From positions 632,821,303 to 632,885,302 of the forward strand of contig CM060910.1 of the NCBI GenBank assembly GCA_030737875.1: DNA of 64,000 nt. The letters are read 5' to 3'. Positions 59,233 to 64,000 of this stretch are shown one piece after another (the first letter of the stretch is position 1; each line of letters opens with the position of its first letter). The stretch comes from Allium sativum. Taxonomy: Eukaryota > Streptophyta > Magnoliopsida > Asparagales > Amaryllidaceae. The translations under genes and the position numbers were made by a program. Under the pieces are notes generated by a model. The model worked only from the letters and a program-made list of their open reading frames with translations, did not search any database and was not told where the DNA came from.

Positions 59233-62200
59233 ATGGCAGTAGTCCCTACAATGTTCAAGTACTCTCCAAGCGAAGTGCCAATATTCGAAGGCGAGCATTA
59301 TGATTATTGGAGCAGTGAGATGATGGACTTCTTCATCTCTCATGATTTATAGGATGTCATCGAAAAAGATTATCCGGAGCCACTTGTAGATGGAGATTCT
59401 ACAAGATGGACGGCTGCACAAGAGAAGTTGTACAAAGAAAATCAAAAGAAAGATGCAACTGCACTTCGGTATATCAAACAAGGAGTGAGTAAATCTATCT
59501 ATCCAAGAATTTTCAATAAAAGAAAAGCAAAGGATGCATGGGAAGTTTTGCAAAAAGAATTTCGAGGCAATGACAAAGTTATCTCCATTAAACTTCAATC
59601 TTTATGGAGAGATTTTGACAACCTGCAAATGAAGGAATCTGAAAATATCAGAGATTTCTTCTCCAGAGTCTCTGAAATTGTAAATCAAATTCAATGTCTT
59701 GGAGATAACATTCAAGAAAAGAAGGTGGTAGAGAAGATATTGAGATGTCTTCCTCCAAAGTTCGATCATTGCGTCGCTGCAATAGAGGAATCAAAGGACC
59801 TTGGCAAGATGTCGACACATGAGCTAATGAGTTCACTTCAAGCTCATGAACAAAGAATTAATAGAACATCAGCAAATTCATTGGAGCAAGCATTCCAATC
59901 TACCCTCAGTTTTTCAGAAAAGAAACGAAGTTATTACAACTCAAAGAAGGGCTCATTTCAAAAGCAAAATCAAAATCAAAGAAAGGGCAATGAAAGAAAT
60001 TATCAAGGCAAAGGAGAACAACGACGAGAACAGCAGAAAATTCAAGGTAATTCTTCCACTTATTGCATTATTTGCAATAAATCAAATCATAATTCTGAAA
60101 ATTGTCACTTCAAATGCACGAGATGTCGAATTCCTAATCATTCCCAAAGAGATTGTTGGTATCAAAATAAAAAAGAGAAGGACAAAGCAAATTTTACAAG
60201 TGAAGAAAATGAAGAGCAGGTTTTCTACTCTTGTTTATCTGCTGAAAATGAATCACAAGATGCTTGGTATATTGACAGTGGTTGCAGTAACCACATGACC
60301 GGCAACAAAGACATTTTTGTAGAACTTGATGCAAATTTTTCATCAGAGATAAAGCTTGGAGATGGAAAGGCGCAAAAAGTTGAAGGAAAGGGGACCATTG
60401 CAGTCCACACCAAAAAAGGTAAGAAATTTATTCATGATGTGCTTTACGTGCCAAATTTAGCCCAAAATCTCTTAAGTGTTGGACAACTTGTTCAAAAAGG
60501 TTATGCGGTGAATTTTGATAATAATTCTTGCAAGATCATTGATAAGAAAAGTAATTTAACAGTGGCAAATATTGACATGACTCCAAATAAAATTTTCCGC
60601 CTATTTATGTCTCTAAATGAGAATTGTGCATTCAAATCTGAAAATTCTAATGTGTCTCATTTATGGCATTTGAGATATGGCCATTTAAGCAACAAAGGCT
60701 TGCATTTGCTGAAATCAAAGAATATGGTCATTGGACTTCCTATCATCACGAAAGAAAATAAGGTGTGTGAAGGTTGTATTTTTGGCAAAATGCATAGATT
60801 TCCTTTTCCGAAAACTTCATGGCGAGCAAAAGCTCCTTTGGAGTTGATACATGCTGATATTTTTGGTCCTACAAGGACTCCTTCACTAAATAACAAGAGA
60901 TATTTCATTCTTTTTGTTGATGATTACACTCGTATGATGTGGATTTATTTTTTAAGTGAAAAATCAGAAGCTTTCTTAAGTTTCCTACGGTTTAAAGCTC
61001 TTGTAGAACGCCAAAGTGGACACTTAATAAAAACTCTTCGAACTGATCGTGGAGGATAGTTTATTTACAGCGAGTTCATGAATCATTGCAAGAAAGAAGG
61101 GATTGCAAGACAGCTTACTGTGCGATATACACCGCAGCAAAACGGCGTCGCAGAAAGGAAAAATCGAACAATTGTTGAAATGGCTCGAAGTATGCTGGAA
61201 GGAAAATCCATGCTAAAGAAGTTATGGGCTGAAGCTGTTAACACGGCTGTCTATATATTGAATCGTTCACCAACTAAAGCTGTTAGAAATATGACACCAT
61301 TTGAAGCCTGGTATAAAAGAAAGCCCAAAGTAGATCACATGAAAGTATTTGGAAGTGTAGCGTATGCATTGAACCAGAGCCCAAACAAAGATAAATTTGA
61401 GAAGAAAGGAGAGAAATATGTCTTTGTTGGTTACAGTGAAGAGTCAAAGGGATATCGGCTATTAAACCCCAAAAATGATCAACTCATTGTCTCAAGAGAT
61501 GTTGTCTTTGATGAAATGACAGCATGGCAGTGGGATCATGATGGCTACCAAAAATCAAATTCAATGAAGCCTAAAAGATCTCAAAATAATAGCTCACAAC
61601 CTGTCCGATCTCAGCAAAGTATCCATGTAGATACTGCTCCTAGTTACAGCTCAAATGATGAAAATGAATATGAAGACTTGGACTCTCCTATTCGAAAGGT
61701 GCGTTCTTTACAAGATATTTATGACTCATGCAATGTTGTTCTTTTTTCTTGTGAACCGCAGTTGTTTGAAGAGGCAAGCAAAGAAGATGTGTGGATTGAA
61801 GCAATGAAAGAAGAAATAACAGCCATTGAGAAAAATAAAACATGGCAGTTAGTTGACTTGCCAAAAGATAAAGAAGTCATTGGCCTGAAATGGGTTTACA
61901 AGACAAAATATGGCGAAGATGGTTCTATAATAAGACACAAAGCACGGCTGGTTGCAAAGGGATATTCGCAGCAGCCCGGAATTGACTTTAATGAGACATT
62001 TGCTCCAGTAGTTCGAATGGAAACCATTAGAACAGCTCTTGCAGTGGCAACGCAATTAGAGCTTAAAGTTTTCCAACTCGATGTGAAGTCTGCTTTTCTT
62101 AATGGCGAGCTTAAGGAAGAGGTATATGTTGAGCAGCCAGAAGGCTTTGTGATAAGAGGAAAAGAAAATAAAGTCTATAAGCTTCAAAAGGCGCTGTATG

Positions 62201-63276
62201 GGCTAAAGCAGGCACCCCGAGCATGGAATTGCAAGATAGATAACTACTTCATTCAAAATGGTTTCCAACGAAGTAAGAACGAACCTGCCCTTTATGTGAA
62301 AAATCAAGGAGAAGAATTTCTAGTTGTATGTCTATATGTTGACGATCTAATCTATTTCGGTACAAGCAACAATCTTGTTAAGGAATTTAAGGAAAGAATG
62401 ATGACGGACTTTGAGATGACGGACCTCGGTCTGATGAAGTATTTTCTAGGCATGCAAGTCAAACAAGGAAAGGGCAAAATCTTCATTTCACAAGAGAAAT
62501 ACATTGAAGACATTCTCAAAAAAATTCACATGGCAGATTGCAAACCAGTTAACACACCAATGATGCTAAATGAAAAATTAAAGCAAGAAGATGGCGCAAA
62601 GAAGGCGGATGGAAAAATATTTAGAAGCTTGGTTGGTTCGCTAATTTTTCTCACTCATACAAGGCCTGATATTTGTCATGCAGTAAGTATACTTTCAAGA
62701 TTCATGCAAAATCCAAGTAACAATCACTTGATTGCAGCAAAAAGAATTTTACGATATTTGAAAGGAACAAAAGAATGTGGGCTTCAATATGTCAAAGAGG
62801 ACGAATGCAAGTTAGTCGGTTTCATTGATAGTGACTGGGCAGGAGCATTGGATGATCGGAAGAGCACATCAGGCTATGTATTTTGTCTCGGTTCCAACGT
62901 AATTTCATGGAGTTCAAGGAAGCAAAAGACCGTAGCATTATCTTCAGCTGAAGCTGAGTACATGGCAGCTACAGAGGCAGCTTGTGAAGCGGTGTGGCTG
63001 CGGAGAATTCTAAATGATATGAAGCAAACTCAAGACAAACCAACAAAAATCTACTATGATAATATGTCGGCTGTGGCAATGACAAAAAATCCAGTGTTTC
63101 ATGCTCGCACAAAGCATATTGAGATACGTTATCATTTTATACGAGAATTGATTAGCAAGGAGGAGATTATCATGGACTTCATCAGCACAAAAGACCAGCC
63201 AGCGGATTTCCTCACTAAAGCAGTCACATTGGAGAAATTTGAAAAGTTCAAGAAGCAATTGAAAATTACAAATTAA
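59233..63276 (+). pseudogene. Copia gag-pol polyprotein with two in-frame TAG codons
   Basis: One frame of 1347 codons from the ATG at 59233 to TAA at 63276, broken only by TAG at 59350-59352 (early gag) and 61057-61059 (integrase, next to the second catalytic Asp, RTDRGG). Domains in order: gag/UBN2 (to about residue 220); two knuckles CIICNKSNHNSENC and CTRCRIPNHSQRDC; protease with YIDSGCSNHMTG (Asp-Ser-Gly at 60274); integrase with the HHCC set (WHLRYGH...CEGCIFGK) and core HADIFGP, RTDRGG, NGVAERKNR; RT with FQLDVKSAFLNG and catalytic YVDD (62335-62346); RNase H with FIDSDWAGALDD, SWSSRKQKTVALSSAEAEY and a C-terminal KHIEIRYHFIRE block. All active-site residues inspected are present. Without readthrough neither gag nor the whole polyprotein would be made. 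Confidence 0.95.
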
Positions 63277-63283
63277 GGAGGAG
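63275..63283 (+). other. Polypurine tract of the copia element
   Basis: AAGGAGGAG immediately before the 3' LTR, overlapping the end of the stop codon context of gag-pol. Confidence 0.85.
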
Positions 63284-63542
63284 TGTTAAAAGTTAATTTG
63301 TAATTTTATTAGGCAACAATTAAATGCATTGACAAATATGCTTTTGTATTAATGTAGGGAATAATTTATTCCTATATATGACATAATTAGATAAATCTAG
63401 ATAAGGTATTATCTGGAATATTCCAGAGAACGCATTATATTATAAAAGACAAGTTGTATCTCATGTAATCAATTAAGCATCAAAAGAAAAAAAATTAAAT
63501 CTTTTATCTATCTCTCCACATATTGCTCTGCTGTGCCTAACA
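63284..63542 (+). repeat. 3' LTR of the copia element (259 bp)
   Basis: Same as the 5' LTR except T at 63474; followed by the TTATT target duplication. Confidence 0.96.
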
Positions 63543-63766
63543 TTATTGTCATCTTTTGCAACAAGGGATACCTGTAAACTGGCGATGGAGATCTGAGGAT
63601 AATTCTAGGTTATTAATAGTACTGATATCGTTACTATAATAGCTATAACACCAGTTGCAATTAAGACTATGTATGGAAAAAGAAAAATAACAGTACGTGT
63701 TTCCTCATGCCCCATGGTGACGGTTATTGTTATTTTGACGTCATTATTGTTTATTCTTCGATCCAT

Positions 63767-64000
63767 TATGTCAGCCCACGAATCTGAATAGATTCGAGAT
63801 TAGTTTAACACTTTCTGAATCAACAACACTTTTGAACTAGTTGCTACTAAGCTGATGCTGCTGTAGAAGTAGAACGAAAGGGTATGAGGGGAACCTAGTT
63901 TAAATAAAATCATTACGGGCTATGTGGAAAGTGAAGTTGAAATGGGAACTGTTTTACTGGTTCCATTGTATCTCGGTTCTTTGTAAATTAAAATTTAAAT
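63767..64000. other. Upstream flank of the LEA_2-like gene
   Basis: No gene seen. On the minus strand this would be the promoter and leader; no definite TATA box could be assigned. Confidence 0.4.

Larger units (their letters stand above)
58912..63542 (+). mobile_element. Very young Ty1/copia retrotransposon (4.63 kb)
   Basis: LTRs 58912-59170 and 63284-63542 are 259 bp each and differ at one site (59102 C, 63474 T). Perfect 5-bp target duplication TTATT at 58907-58911 and 63543-63547. Primer site, a single long gag-pol frame in the copia order (integrase before RT) and a polypurine tract are all in place. It lies antisense to the LEA_2-like gene it interrupts. Two in-frame TAG codons are the only coding lesions I see. 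Confidence 0.96.
58459..63766 (-). pseudogene. LEA_2 / NDR1-HIN1-like membrane protein gene, split by a copia insertion
   Basis: On the minus strand the ATG at 63766 opens a 27-residue cytosolic tail and a hydrophobic segment (about residues 28-52, PYIVLIATGVIAIIVTISVL). An in-frame TAG follows at 63607-63605, then a LEA_2-type start (NYPQISIASLQVSL). The copia element interrupts between 63543 and 58911; the frame continues exactly across one copy of the 5-bp target duplication into DFNVVLRNKAYWIEYSG, then IKASVYYQGNLLASTSL. Stops cluster at about 58680-58745, after which the same frame resumes (DANGVFTFNINITSSHTRI ... KMNVLCDGRHVEFTNMT) and ends at TAA 58461-58459. Total is about 222 codons, usual for NDR1/HIN1-like proteins, which are plasma-membrane proteins linked to defence and stress responses. 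The TAG and mid-gene stops suggest the gene may already have been failing, or that the allele decayed after insertion. Confidence 0.7.

Noticed and set aside
1..64000. CRISPR array, bacterial operon or phage features
   Set aside because: No regularly spaced direct repeats with unique spacers, no ribosome-binding sites or operon-like gene packing; content is plant nuclear repeats.

Overview
The window is plant nuclear DNA, most likely from a eudicot with a repeat-rich genome. This rests on the mix of elements: chromodomain-bearing Ty3/gypsy (chromovirus) and Ty1/copia LTR retrotransposons primed by initiator tRNA-Met, a non-LTR ORF1 of the plant DUF4283/zinc-knuckle type, MITEs, tRNA-like SINE fragments and two host-type genes of plant families. 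It is about 90% mobile DNA. The species cannot be named from the sequence.

1-21.3 kb is a nest of at least four related gypsy elements. Element 1 (minus, 1-5240, cut by the window edge) sits in the 3' LTR of element 2 (minus, 5241-13202, internal region largely deleted). Element 2 interrupts the RNase H region of element 3 (plus, 13203-18307). Element 3 in turn lies in the 3' non-coding region of element 4 (plus, 18308 to about 21261). Their LTRs share a layout: TGTAA/TTACA ends, a cluster of GTCGAC palindromes 60-230 bp upstream of a TATA box, and a TTAAGT/ACTTAA-rich repeat region that element 2 has expanded into a long array.

21.3-25.1 kb holds the only apparently intact host gene, an intronless 572-codon NXPE/PC-esterase-like type II membrane protein (22686-24404). 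It has a 176-bp hairpin MITE 300 bp upstream and an antisense gene-like fragment at 21550-21741.

25.1-54.7 kb is a four-level nest resolved by target-site duplications and empty-site comparison. A small non-coding LTR element with a tRNA-Met primer site (25112-54733) has its right LTR split by a solo LTR (27067-54598). The solo LTR is split by a LARD-like element with 6.2-kb LTRs and only a 1.0-kb non-coding interior (27789-50962). The right LTR of that element is split by a nearly complete chromovirus (38792-48523). A hAT-like MITE (25696-25988) and an inverted-repeat element with many TGCA palindromes (about 52190-53260) are also present.

54.7-58.4 kb contains a decayed LINE-type ORF1 and a 126-bp tandem repeat.

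58.4-64 kb contains a minus-strand LEA_2/NDR1-HIN1-like gene (58459-63766) split in its coding region by a very young copia element (58912-63542; 5-bp TSD, LTRs differing at 1 of 259 bp). The copia polyprotein is whole except for two in-frame TAG codons, and its LTR carries a heat-shock-element-like palindrome just upstream of the TATA box. I regard this disrupted gene, the LARD-like element and the ordered nest as the most interesting content.
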